Assembly (NCBI GenBank): GCA_903930435.1 | Contig: CAIYYN010000015.1 | Coordinates: 1 to 40,986, forward strand | Direction: 5' to 3' | DNA length: 40,986 nucleotides | Source of the DNA: an uncultured Hyphomicrobiales bacterium | GTDB taxonomy: Bacteria > Pseudomonadota > Alphaproteobacteria > Rhizobiales > Ancalomicrobiaceae | Shown: positions 16,320-27,600 of the stretch, in pieces | Layout: the number at the start of each line of letters is the position of its first letter | Numbering within the stretch: position 1 is the stretch's first letter | Translations under genes and position numbers: made by a program | The notes under the pieces: generated by a model | Told to the model about the DNA's origin: nothing | The model's input: only the letters and a program-made list of their open reading frames with translations | Database searches by the model: none

Positions 16320-16490
16320 ATCACGAGGAGACAAATTTTAAGGCGCAGGATTTCGCCAGGCCCATTGCCGAGAGATCGCCTTTCTCTCTCTCTCTCAGCT
16401 TCCCGAATGCGTTTGTCATCGTTTCGAGCTGCTCCAGCGCCCGATCAGTCTGTCCATGCCAGAGTTTCCACTTTAGCGATCGGACGTCGG
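16320..16490 (-). pseudogene. Possible transposase remnant (ISKra4-like C-terminus)
   Basis: On the minus strand an open stretch with no start reads KWKLWHGQTDRALEQLE near 16405-16475. The W-x-L-W-H-G and A-L pattern resembles the tail of ISKra4-family transposases. There is no full gene and no terminal repeats. It rests on one short motif only. Confidence 0.3.
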
Positions 16491-16545
16491 CGTCGAGGTA
16501 CGCATCCGGTCAGGGCCGCGGCAATCGTGCTTGCAGGCGCGAGGG

Positions 16546-16660
16546 TTACGCTGCCTCCTGTGCTGCGATGACCAGCTTCCCGTTCCATGGCAGCAATTCG
16601 TCGATCTGCTTTTGCAGGATGATCTTCTCCGCTCGGCTCGAACTTCCTTGACGCAAAACG
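16546..16660 (-). pseudogene. Possible transposase remnant (IS66-like C-terminus)
   Basis: The minus-strand frame ends with IDELLPWNGKL and a stop. The IDELLPW word is typical of the very C-terminus of IS66-family transposases. The sequence before it does not continue the family. It is probably debris marking an insertion boundary between the backbone and the secretion-like locus. Confidence 0.3.
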
Positions 16661-16705
16661 ACATTTTGTATTATGGTATTCCATAGTGCGAAATGACGGA
16701 AACTG

Positions 16706-16731
16706 GGTTCTTCCTCATATGAAGAAGAACC
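16706..16731. promoter_or_regulatory. 26-bp dyad upstream of the tolC-like gene
   Basis: GGTTCTTC (16706-16713) and GAAGAACC (16724-16731) flank the palindrome TCATATGA, so 24 of 26 positions are symmetric. It is well formed for a dimeric regulator site, about 200 bases before the tolC-like start. Two more dyads follow: GCCACCTGGTGGC (16749-16761) and AACACT-GCGTA-AGTGTT (16866-16882). Confidence 0.5.
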
Positions 16732-16934
16732 GAATAAGGGACAATCCAGCCACCTGGTGGCACCAAACTTGGGCGCCACTGGCGGGAGCAGAATTTGTCG
16801 GAATCAAGGCATCTGTGTTGATCGTACTATCAATTTGAGTGGTGCCGGGCGCGCGGCAGCAGGGTAACACTGCGTAAGTGTTGAGTTTGTTAACCTTTGC
16901 CGTGTTCGGCGGCAACTGATGAAGTGGTGGCGTT

Positions 16935-18527
16935 ATGGCGGCGAACAAGTTGAAAGTTGGGCGAGAATGTGATTTCGAGCCCTTCACGTTCGGTGCACCC
17001 GCAAAAAGCGCACCAAACTCGAACATCGGATTTGTTAACGCGATCGCATCAAAATGTTCCACGCAGCGCAATAAGATACGCCTATTTCGCCTATACAATA
17101 CGAAGTACTTTGCATTGGCGCCGAATTCTGATGCACTGTTGTCGTTTGTAGCGGCTCCGCTCCTGATGCTGGGAATCATCCTGACTCTATCGGGAAATAG
17201 CGCGATGGCCGATCAAAAGCCGGCGCCAAAAATAGCGGCGATGTCGTTGAGCCAGCTCTACGATACTGCGATCGGTGCGAACCCAGGACTCGCAGCGGCC
17301 GCTTCCAGGTCGAAGTCGAGCAGCATGAGCGCCGACAATGCCTATTTCGGATTTGCGCCGCGCGTCAGCGCCATCGGTGATGCCGAGCGCGAAGGTCAGG
17401 GCGTCATTTCCACCCAGAACCCGGTCTATCAGGTCGGCCACGGCATTTTCTCGAACAAGCGCGCATCTGTCGAAGCCGACCTTCCGATCATCGACTATCG
17501 GCTGTTCGCCAAGCTTGATGCGGCCAAGGCCGCGGCGCGCCACGCCAGCTACAACGAGACCAGCGCCCAGCAGAAGCTGACCTATGATCTGATCGAGGCT
17601 TATATTCTGGCGATCGCCGCGCAGGATTCGCGCAATCTGGCCGATGCCGAACAACATGCGCTCGAGGAGCACGCCTCTATCGTCCGCCAGCGGGTGACGA
17701 GCGGTGTCGCCAATGACGACGATCTGAGCCAAGTCGCGTCCCGTCGCGATCAGGCCAAGGCCGAATCGATCTCCGCGGCCTCAGCGGTCCGCCAGGCATT
17801 TGCGGTGCTGGAACGGATCACCGGGTCGGAGGTGAAAGCAATCTACCGCTTCAAGTCGTCGTTCCCGATCGTCAAACCGGCTCCGGCAACGCCTGACCAA
17901 TGGCTCGATAGCGCCCAATCCAATCCGGAGATCCTGGGGTTGATCGAGGCTGTCTCGGAGGCCGACGCGGCCTACCATCAGGCGATCGGTCAGATCCTGC
18001 CGCACCTCGATCTCAGGTCTTCGTTCAATTACAATGATGCCGGCGGCAGCCTCTACGGCGGCGGCGCACGCACGACCGACACGGTCGTGACGTTGCGCCT
18101 GTCGATCCCGATTTTCAATGCCGACGGCGAGGGCTATGTGTTCCGCGCCGAAAACGAGCGCGCCACCGAAGCCCGCTACGCGGTGGAAGACAAGAAGCTG
18201 GCGCTCGCGCAGAAGGTGCGCGGCGCCCTGTCTGACGCAATCTCGGGAGCTGATCGGGCCGCGGCGCTCGGGTCGGCGTTGTCCAACAGTTTTCAGCATC
18301 TTCAGGCGCTTCGCGAGAAGTTCAGCGGCGGACAGGGCAGCGTGAACGACATTCTTGAGAGTGAAGGTGAATATTTCCACGTGAAAAAGCTGCAGCTGCA
18401 AGCAAAGTACAATTATTTACTGAGCATGATGCAACTGAAAGAGTATTCTGGACTTATATCTGGTGCAGATATTGAATACCTCGATAAGCTACTTGATCGA
18501 CAGGCATCTGCTTTGTCGGGCTTTTGA
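16935..18527 (+). CDS. TolC-family outer-membrane channel protein
   Basis: A 530-residue outer-membrane efflux protein of the TolC fold. Trimers form a beta-barrel in the outer membrane plus a periplasmic alpha-helical tunnel that docks on HlyD-type adaptors. Two repeats of the outer_efflux kind are visible: one from about residue 105 with LSQLYDTAIGANPGLAAA and a YNETSAQQKLTYDLIEAYI helix, the second from about 320 with NPEILGLIEAVSEADAAYHQA and LRLSIPIFN. The hydrophobic signal segment with an AMA|DQ cleavage site is at residues about 67-92, so the first 65 residues are an unusually long leader. The true start may be later (for example TTG at 17115), or the leader may be real. It begins the plus-strand locus that includes the giant surface protein. 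Confidence 0.9.
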   Translation: MAANKLKVGRECDFEPFTFGAPAKSAPNSNIGFVNAIASKCSTQRNKIRLFRLYNTKYFALAPNSDALLSFVAAPLLMLGIILTLSGNSAMADQKPAPKIAAMSLSQLYDTAIGANPGLAAAASRSKSSSMSADNAYFGFAPRVSAIGDAEREGQGVISTQNPVYQVGHGIFSNKRASVEADLPIIDYRLFAKLDAAKAAARHASYNETSAQQKLTYDLIEAYILAIAAQDSRNLADAEQHALEEHASIVRQRVTSGVANDDDLSQVASRRDQAKAESISAASAVRQAFAVLERITGSEVKAIYRFKSSFPIVKPAPATPDQWLDSAQSNPEILGLIEAVSEADAAYHQAIGQILPHLDLRSSFNYNDAGGSLYGGGARTTDTVVTLRLSIPIFNADGEGYVFRAENERATEARYAVEDKKLALAQKVRGALSDAISGADRAAALGSALSNSFQHLQALREKFSGGQGSVNDILESEGEYFHVKKLQLQAKYNYLLSMMQLKEYSGLISGADIEYLDKLLDRQASALSGF

Positions 18528-18538
18528 TAGATTGAACT

Positions 18539-18576
18539 GAATTAGCTTTGAGAACTCGGAAAAGAATTGGCTTTGA
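18539..18576 (+). repeat. Direct repeat in front of the giant gene
   Basis: GAATTAGCTTTGA (18539-18551) and GAATTGGCTTTGA (18564-18576) differ at one base and are spaced 25 bp. They occupy the short, AT-richer gap between tolC and the giant gene. A regulator site is possible. Confidence 0.4.
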
Positions 18577-18609
18577 TCTGAAATAACAACTCGTGAACTG
18601 GTGCGCTCC

Positions 18610-21600
18610 ATGACAAGACGATCGCTCAACTCAAGACGGAACAGAAGCCGCCGATTTGACGATTGCGTGGCGCCAATGGTCGAGGTGGTCGAGCCGCGGC
18701 TGTTGTTGTCCGTTTCGATCAACGCGACGGCGGCCGGGGTCTTGCAGACAGAGCTGACGCATTTGCAAGAGGTCATGGGGGCGATCCAGACTTATGGTCA
18801 GTTGGCGAACGCGCTGCCTCTGGTCAGCGCTACGGCCGGTTCGACCGTGAATTCGCTCGGCACGCTGGCTGACTTCCAGACCGCCTTCAAGAATGACATT
18901 CTCACCCCGCTTCAGGCAACGATCCAGCAGGATCTGGCCAATGGCGCGACTGCGCTGACGTCGGCCTTTGCAAGCGATCTGCAAACGGCAATCAATTCCG
19001 CAACCGGCTTGAACAATGCGACCGTCACGGATCATTCGTCGGGCGCAATCATTGATTTCACGTTTGACGTGGCGGCGACAAAATCTGAATCATTCAGTCT
19101 GACACTTGGGTCAGGCGGCGATGCGGGTGCGATCTCTTTCCCCAATTCGCTTCAAGGCAACCTGGCCTTTAGCTATGATTTCGGGTTCGAGACAAAGGTC
19201 GACCTGACCACGCCCGCTTCACCTGTGTTCTCGCTGGTCGATCCGGTGCTGACCGTTGGCGTGGAGGCGACCGCGACGTTGCCGCAGGGACTGGATTTTG
19301 ATTTTGGCGTCGTCCAGCTCAAGGTCGGAAACGGCGCGAGCATGGATTATTCCGCCTCTGTCGCCATTGCCATAAATGACACGTCAGCTGCCGCCATCGA
19401 CGCGGACGCCACGAGCGCGAACAACGGCTCGACAAGTTTCCTCAACAGCGCGATCACGGTAACGGTCACGGACAGCAACCATGACGCAAGCAATCCGTTG
19501 CTGACGATCCCGGTCGAGCTAGACGCATCCAATACGATACCCGGACTTCCCTCAATCGCCAGCGCGACCATCACGGTGACCGGCCATGCCCTTGGCACGG
19601 CCCTTGGCTCGGACTGGTCGGTAGCGATGCCGAGCCTCTCGTCGCTCGATCCGTTCAGCCACATCACCGCCTCCGATCTCTTCGGTCTGGTCTCGCGTCT
19701 CGGCGATAATCTGTCGGCGCTGACCAGTTCCGGCCTGCTCAATGTCGACATTCCACTGACGAACGGCACGACGATCGCGGATGTCGTCAATTTTGCGACC
19801 GAATTCAACACCGATGTCATCCAGAAGCTCGGGCCGGTCAGCACGATCCTCGGCTTCTCCAACCCGACCTCGACCACCGCGGCCGATGGCACGCATGTGG
19901 CCACCGTCGACATCACGCCAATATCCCTCACAGACGCGCCACTGCCGGCGGAGTTCAAGCTCTACGTCACAGCCAACGGAACGAGCGCGGAGCTCGATCT
20001 CGTCAATCAGGTGAACGGCACGCCGATCACCACGGTGGCTCAGCTTGAGGGCGAGATCGCGACGGCATTGCTCGGCACGAGCTTGGCCAACGTCGTTACC
20101 GTGGCGACGGTCAATAACGGCGCGGCGATCGAGTTCGATGCGGTTGCAACCAACAAAAGCCAGTCGCCGGCCAGCATCACCTTGTCGACGCCAGCGACCT
20201 CATTCACGAACCTCACCGATTTCGCGCTTAACCTCGGTCAGGCGCTCGGGCTCGGCAGCACGATTTCCGACATTCAGAGCATTCTTTCGTCGCTCGGCAT
20301 CGCCTATGATTCCGCCGCCGACACAATCACATGGCATCTATCCTATGATGCCAGTCTGCCTGTCTTCACCAATCTGACGCTGGGCACAGGAGTGAGCCTT
20401 GGCGAGATCGCCAGCCTGTCTGGGTCCGGCACGTTGTCGCTGACCGCCAATGTGGCGTTTGATGCGACGCTGGGGATCAATCTCGATACACTCGGCACGG
20501 ACGTCGCCATCGACGGCGTCAGTATGACCAGCACGTCATTTGCCTCGTCTGCCCTGATCAATGACCTGCAGACCTGGGGGGCGACGGTCTCCACCATCGG
20601 AAGCGATCAGATCACGTCCGACCAGCAGCTCGGGACAACCGGCAATGCCGACATGACGGTGACCTTGCGCGATGGCACGGTCGGAACGATCGAATTCAAT
20701 GCCGGCGCAGCCGATGGGACCGGCCAGTCGTTTATCGTCACGGTGGGCAATGACGCGCCGATCACCGTCCAAGGGACAGGCGGCGCCGCGGGTGAACATC
20801 GGGCTGTACTCGGCGACTTCCTCACCGCGCTCGACGATATCGAGCCGGGCAAGGTCAATGCGATTTATAACAACAGCACCTTCTCGCTGGAGCTGCACGA
20901 TACGTCGACCCCTGTGGCGACCTCGCCGACATCGCTCGGGTTCACGTCGGGCGAGACGGTCGCTTCAAACCAGATAGCGACCGGGCAGCCTAACGCCGGC
21001 GAATATCAGGCAATTCTGACTGCCGCGCCGACGGCGGCGATCGACTCCACGCAGGCGATGGACTTTTTTGTCGTCGTCGGATCCTTGAACCCGGTGGAAG
21101 TGCATATCGCTGCAGCCGCAGGTCGCGATGGCGCCGGATTCGCCGCTGCCGTCAATGCCGCCATGGCAACCGATGTGATCAATCCGATCGAGCTCGGGCT
21201 GCCGTCAACGCACAGCACGATCCATCTTTCGGACCTTGTGACTGCCGGAACAACGCAGGTCAACATCGGCACTTCGGCGTCGCCGAACAACGTGACCGCG
21301 CTCCAGCTGACGACGACGATGTACAACGTGCCGGAAATCCGCGCCGCCGCCGATCTATCGGTTTTGCGCGCGGATGCGAAGTCGAGCCTGGAAATCCTGG
21401 CGATTGACACGAGCGTCACGGCCGCCAACGGCTCCTATTTGCTCAATGTACTTGGCATCGGCGGCACCGATTCCAACCAGCGGTCTCAGCCCGAGGGTGT
21501 TGTTTACGGGACCGTTCTCTACAGCGAGACGCTGGACGACCGTTTCTTCGTGCAGGACGCCAGCATCGTCGCGTCCATTGATCTGATTCTGAGCAACCTC

Positions 21601-24600
21601 ACGCTCAGTGGCTCGCTTGGATTCCTCAATTTCTCCGGAACTGGTTCAGGCGAGGTCGTCTTCTCCGCCGATCTCAGCCTGCAGGTACCGGATGGCCAAT
21701 CACTGATCACATTCGCGCAAATTTCGAACGCAATCTCAAGTGGCAACGCCGGATCACTCTGGGACTTCACGGTATCGTCGGGCGACCCGAACGCGCCGTG
21801 GGCGCAATTGACGATCACGGATGTGACGATCAACGGAGCCGATGTTGCCGGCATCGCCAGCGCGCTGAATGGCGGCACCGCGCCATCGATCGAAATCGAA
21901 TTCACCAATCCGCTGACCAAGCTGACGGACCTGACGGGCGCGACCCCGCAAGTGGTTGTTACCGGCCTGCCGACGAGCCTCGACGGGCTGAAGAACATGT
22001 CGTTCACCGACATTCTGGCTGGCGTGACGGCGGTTCTGAACGAGCTGAACGATCAGAGCAACGGGTCGCTGCTCGCCACGAATATCCCGATCGCCGATAT
22101 CTCGCTCGGCGATGCGCTGAACCTGACCAACAAATTCGCGACCATCATCTCCAACTTGCAGTCGGATCCGGCCAGCTCCGTGGCTCAGCTTTCGGCCGCC
22201 CTGCAGCAGGCGATCGGGACGACGGATGTGTCGTTGGCCTATGACAACGCCTCGTCGACGCTGTCGATCGTGCTCAATTTCACGCAGACGACGACCAACG
22301 CCTATTCGTTCAACATGAGCCTGGCGACGCTTGCCGCCGAAGCTGGCGTGACACTGCCGGCGCTTGTGACGGATCTGGCCGCCGCCGATGGCAGCGGGAC
22401 GCTGCAGGTCACCGCAGGCGCAACGATCGCCCTGGCGCTTGGTATTCGGATGGGCGGTGCCCCGGCCGTCGCCGGCAATCTGGTGAGCGCCCTCAACGAA
22501 GGTGCCGGGGTCAAGACCAACGGAACCAGCGCGGCCGATCTCCTGTTCCGGACCGGCGGCGGCCTGCAGTTCGCCGTCGATCTCGATGCGCTCGGCACCA
22601 CGGCAACTGCCGCCGATCTGATCGCCGCGATCAACACGGCGGCAACCGCGGCCGGCTTCTCCGGAACGCTGGCCACACTCACCGCCGGTCAGATCGTACT
22701 GACCGACAATTCCACCACCGCATCGGCGGCGCCCGGCAGTGTGACCGCGCTCGGCTTCCAGTCCGGCCAGGCCGGCACGATCGCTGGTGGCAACGACGTC
22801 GTCACCGCCGATATTTCAGCGCTTGGCAGCGGCGATTTTGCCAAGGCCTATTCGTTCGAAATGGTCGTCAACGGACAGTCGACCCTGATCTCGGTCGGTT
22901 CTGACGCCGCGCGCACGACGGCGTCCGGCCTCGCCGATGCGATCAACGACGTGCTCGCATCGACCAGCATCAGTTCGACCACTGTCGGCGGCACGTCGGG
23001 AACCGAGCTTCTGTCGACCTTCGTCACCGCGGCCACGAGCGGCTCAAGCCTGACGCTGAGCGCCACCACGACTGGCCTTGGCGTGACCGCGCCGACTTTC
23101 GCCGTTGCCAGCCTTCCCGCGACGGCGCTCGATCTGACCGCGCTCGGCTTTACCGCGACCGATGCGGCGACGGACGCAAGCGGCGTTCTCAGTGTCTCGA
23201 CGACATTGCCCGCTTCGCCGAACTATGCCGCCGAATACACATTTGATCTGACAGTCGATGGAGCCGCAAAACCGGTCACCATCGACATCGCCGCCGACAG
23301 CCATCGCACGACGGCGACGGATCTGGCCAATGCGATCCGCTCCGCGCTTGGAACCACGATCGTCAGCCGTTCGTCCCTCGGTCTCGCCGGTACCGGCAAC
23401 GTCATCCTTGGCCAGTTGTTCGAGGTCGGGACAGCGGGCAGTGGCAATGCGACGACGCTGACGCTCTCGGCGGCCGACAGCAAGCTTGCCACCGCCAATT
23501 CCTCCGCCGCCAGCTTCTCGATTTCCAAGCACGTGGCGGCAGCCGCGCCGCTGACCTTGAGCGTGACCGACATCGGCACGAGCGGATCGGCTGAATCGCT
23601 CGGGTTCGCAACAACCGACCAGTCCGTCTCCACCGCCAGCGGCACCGCGCGCGTGTTGACCGGCAGCGAAATCGACGTATCCACCAGCGGCGACCGTGTG
23701 TTCATCAACACCGCGCAAACGGGCATTACCGCCACGCTCGGAATCTCCGGCACCGGCCTCAACTTCGATGCCTCGCTCGGACCATTGTCGGTCTCCATCG
23801 TCAATGGCACGGTCACGCTTGGTTCGGAAACGGCGGTTTCTGGCGGACATCTGGATGCGGCGACGAATGCCGCCTTCGCTGTCAGCACCACGACCCCGGC
23901 GACGATCGCATTCGGTCTGAAGGATGGCGTCGAGCTTGGCCTGACCGATCTCTCGGCAACCGCAGGCCGGCTCTATCTGGCCGAACTCACAGGACAGTCC
24001 GCCTCGACCCTGTTCAGCGTGACCTCCAACGTCGCCGTCTCGGTCGATCTGCCGCTGGAAGTCCTTGGCGTTCCGCTCGGATCGGACCTGACCGTCAAGA
24101 TCGGCAACGTGCTCGGCACGGCCGACAGCATCGTCAACAACACGATCGACACGGGCAGCCTGCCGCGCTCGATCAGCTTCGCTGTGCCGGACCTGACCAC
24201 GGCGCTGTCGGCCTTCAGCTTCCTCAACAATCCGCTGGCCGTCATCAACGGAATCGATGGGCTGCTTGGCACTGTCGATACACTCTTCACCCAGCAGATA
24301 TTCGGCTACAAGCTGCCGATCGTTGGCACTGCGCTCGCCGATGCCGGTGACTTCATCGGCACCCTGCGCGCTGACGTCGTCGATTACCTCAGGGCGGCGG
24401 TTAAGGACTATGCGGCGATCCACAACGGCGAGCAGCCCACCACCGCCGACCTGATCGCCGGTTCTCTGACAACGTTGTTGAACCAGCTCGGGTTCGCCGG
24501 CGGCGTGACATCGGCGACTGATGTCGCCAACCAGAACATCACGTTCGATCTTGATATCACCAAGACCGTGTTCAACGGCATCGTCAATCTGTCGTCCGAT

Positions 24601-27600
24601 TTCGGCATTCCCGGACTCGGACTGTCGATTTCCAACGGCGCTGTCGACCTCAGCCTCAACCTGCATCTGCAGCTCGATTTTGGCTACAGCACCGCCAAGG
24701 GCTTCTACTTCGACGATACGCTTGCCAACGAACACGCCGTCGCGCTCGCCTTTGCGATCACCATTCCGCAGAATTTCTCGCTCAGTGCGACGCTTGGCAT
24801 CCTCCAGGCGACCGGCCTCAACGCCACGTCGACGACATTCACGCGCGCTGACGGCACGACGAGCACCGGGACGATGCTGGCAGGCTCCGTCGATCTGGAC
24901 CTGCATTCGAGCACTTACAATTCCCTCTCCGATCTCGGCGTCACCTCGATCACGACAGCGCCAACGGACGACGGCACGCACCTGACGTATTCGACGACCC
25001 TGCCAGACAACTTCGACTCCGCCGCCGCCTATCAGTTCGAGATCGTCATCGACGGCAAGGAAGTGCTGATCAACGTCGCCGCCGCCACCGGGCGCGACAC
25101 GGCGGACTTCGTCACGGCCCTCAACGCCGCGATCCATGCCGCAACGATCGACTGGAGCGTCACCGATCCCTCCAAGACGGGCACGCATGCGCTCTCCGAC
25201 ATTGTTACGGTCAATTTGACGGGCTCGACCCTCAATTTCGTCGCCACCAAGGCCAACCTGGGCGCGGTCGGGACCTTCGCGCTCGAAGACGTGACCTTGA
25301 GCGGATCGCAGGTCGCGAGCAACCTTCGCGCCATCATCGATGCTGACGTTGACGTCGACCTGATGTTGACGGCGCAAATTTCGGTCGGCGGCAGCTTCAG
25401 CCTGCCGTCGGTCAGCACCGAACTGATCTTCCAGTACCAGATCGCGAAGGTTCTGGAGGGAACCTACGCCGACGCCGAGACTGGCGTCGTCATTCCGGTC
25501 ACCTTCAAGGATATCACGCTCGATGCTGGCGCCTTCTTCTCGAGCTTCCTGCTGCCGATCCTCAACGCCGCCTGGGACGTGATCGGACCGATCGAGCCGG
25601 TGCTCGATTTCCTCACCGATCCCCTCCCCGGCGTTTCCAGCATCGTCGGACACTCGGTCTCGTTGATCGACATCGCGCAATTGCTCGGCGGCGACAATCC
25701 GACCATCGCGAGCGTGATCACGACCGTAAAGGTGATCGACGAGGTCGCCAACCTGATCCAGGAGATCAAGCAGATTTCGACAGGCGGTACGCTGAAGATC
25801 GACTTCGGCACCTATACGTTCGGTACCGCGACGGTCGGACCGCAGGCACCGGCCCCGTCCCAGGGCGGCCCCGCTGCCACGACGTTCGATCCGTTCTCGT
25901 CCAGTCTCAGCAGCGTCGACGTCTCATCGGCCGTTGCCAAGGCTGGAAACACAATACAGACAATCGGGTCGAATGCGGCCGCTTCCAGCGCGATGAGCAG
26001 CGTCGCGGCTTTGAACAACGGCTCGTCGACGACGGCGGGCAAGTTCTCGATTCCGATCCTGACAGATCCGCTGTCGGCGCTGCAACTCCTGACCGGCAAT
26101 GCATCGGCGGTCAATCTCTTCGTCTGGCAATTGCCGAGCTTCAGCTTCACCTTCGCCAAGTCATGGCACTTCCCGCTCATCGGCGTTCCCTTCGTCAATA
26201 TCGGCGCAGACCTCGGCATCAGCTTTACCGCTTCGCTGAATGTCACGATCGGCTACGATACGCTGGGGATCACCGAGTTCCTGTCGTCGCACAATCCGCT
26301 GTTCCTGGAGGATGGCTTCTACATCCTCGACACGCAGCCGCAGGTGACGCTGGACGCCAGCATCAGCATCGGCGCCTCGCTCGATCTGACATTGCTGCGC
26401 GCCGGCGTGACGGGAACGCTGCACGGCGAAATCACGATGATGCTCTACGACTCCACCGGCACCGGCAAGGTCCGCCTCGATCAGATCCTGAGCGAAATCG
26501 AACACGACCCACTGGAAATCTTCGTCTTCACTGGCGAGATCGATCTGACCATTTCGGCCTTCGTCTGGATCGGCATCGATATCCCGATCGTCGGCGAGAT
26601 CACGCTCGTCGACCTGCATTTCAACATCATCGGCCCGATCACGCTGGTGTCCTTCTCGACCGCGCCGTCGCCGACACCGACGCTTGCGACACAGGCGTCG
26701 GACGGGACGCTGACCCTGAACTCAGGTTCGTTGGCCACCAATCGCCTGGTCGGCGACAATACGGCCACGGGCGGCACCTTCAGCGTCGTCGGCGACCAGA
26801 CCGGTTCGGGCGTCACGGTCTACTATACCGAAGACGATGGGTCGGTCACGTCGCAGCATTTCGATAGCGCTTCGAAGATCAACCTCGATCTGGCCAATGG
26901 CAACAGCAACATCACCATGTCGAATGTGTCTGCGCCCATCGTCATCACCGGCGGCGACGGCAACAACACGATCAACCTTTCGGGCGTCAGTGACCCGACC
27001 ATTACGCTCGGTAATGGTGACAATGTCATCACCGGTTCAAGTTCCACGACTGATCCCGATATCATCACCGTCGGCAACGGCAACAACATCATCCACCTTT
27101 CCGCCGGCAATGACGTCGTCGTGGCCGGCAACGGCAACAACATCATCGACGGCACCTCGGGCAACAAGAAGATCACGGTCGGCACGGGCAACAACGTCAT
27201 CGTCGGCGGCAGCGGCAGTGACACGATCACGGCCGGCACGGCCAGCAGCACGGGGTCGAACACAATCATCGCTGGTCTCGCCATCAGCTATATCGGCTCG
27301 ACCCTGACCGCCGATCCGAATGCTGTCGACGGCAACAACACCATCAATGTGCTGGGCAGCGGGCAGAGCATCGTCTTCGGCGGCACCGGCAACAACGCCA
27401 TCACGATCAGCGGCGGCGACGCCGTCGTCATGGGCGCCACCGGGACGGTCACGACGGCGCCGACCGAAACGGCAAGCGTCTCTGGCACGTCCGTCACGAT
27501 CGACGGCACGCCAGCGGCCGGCGATACCGTCATGGTCGATATCGCCAATGCGAAGCTGTCGGCGACGCAGGACGCGATCTACGCGGTGCAATCCGGCGAC

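Noticed and set aside
23044-25680. 878-residue open frame on the minus strand inside the giant gene
   Set aside because: The translation is Arg/Gly/Asp/Glu-rich with no recognisable domain, and it lies antisense to a well-supported coding frame. It is a codon-bias shadow.
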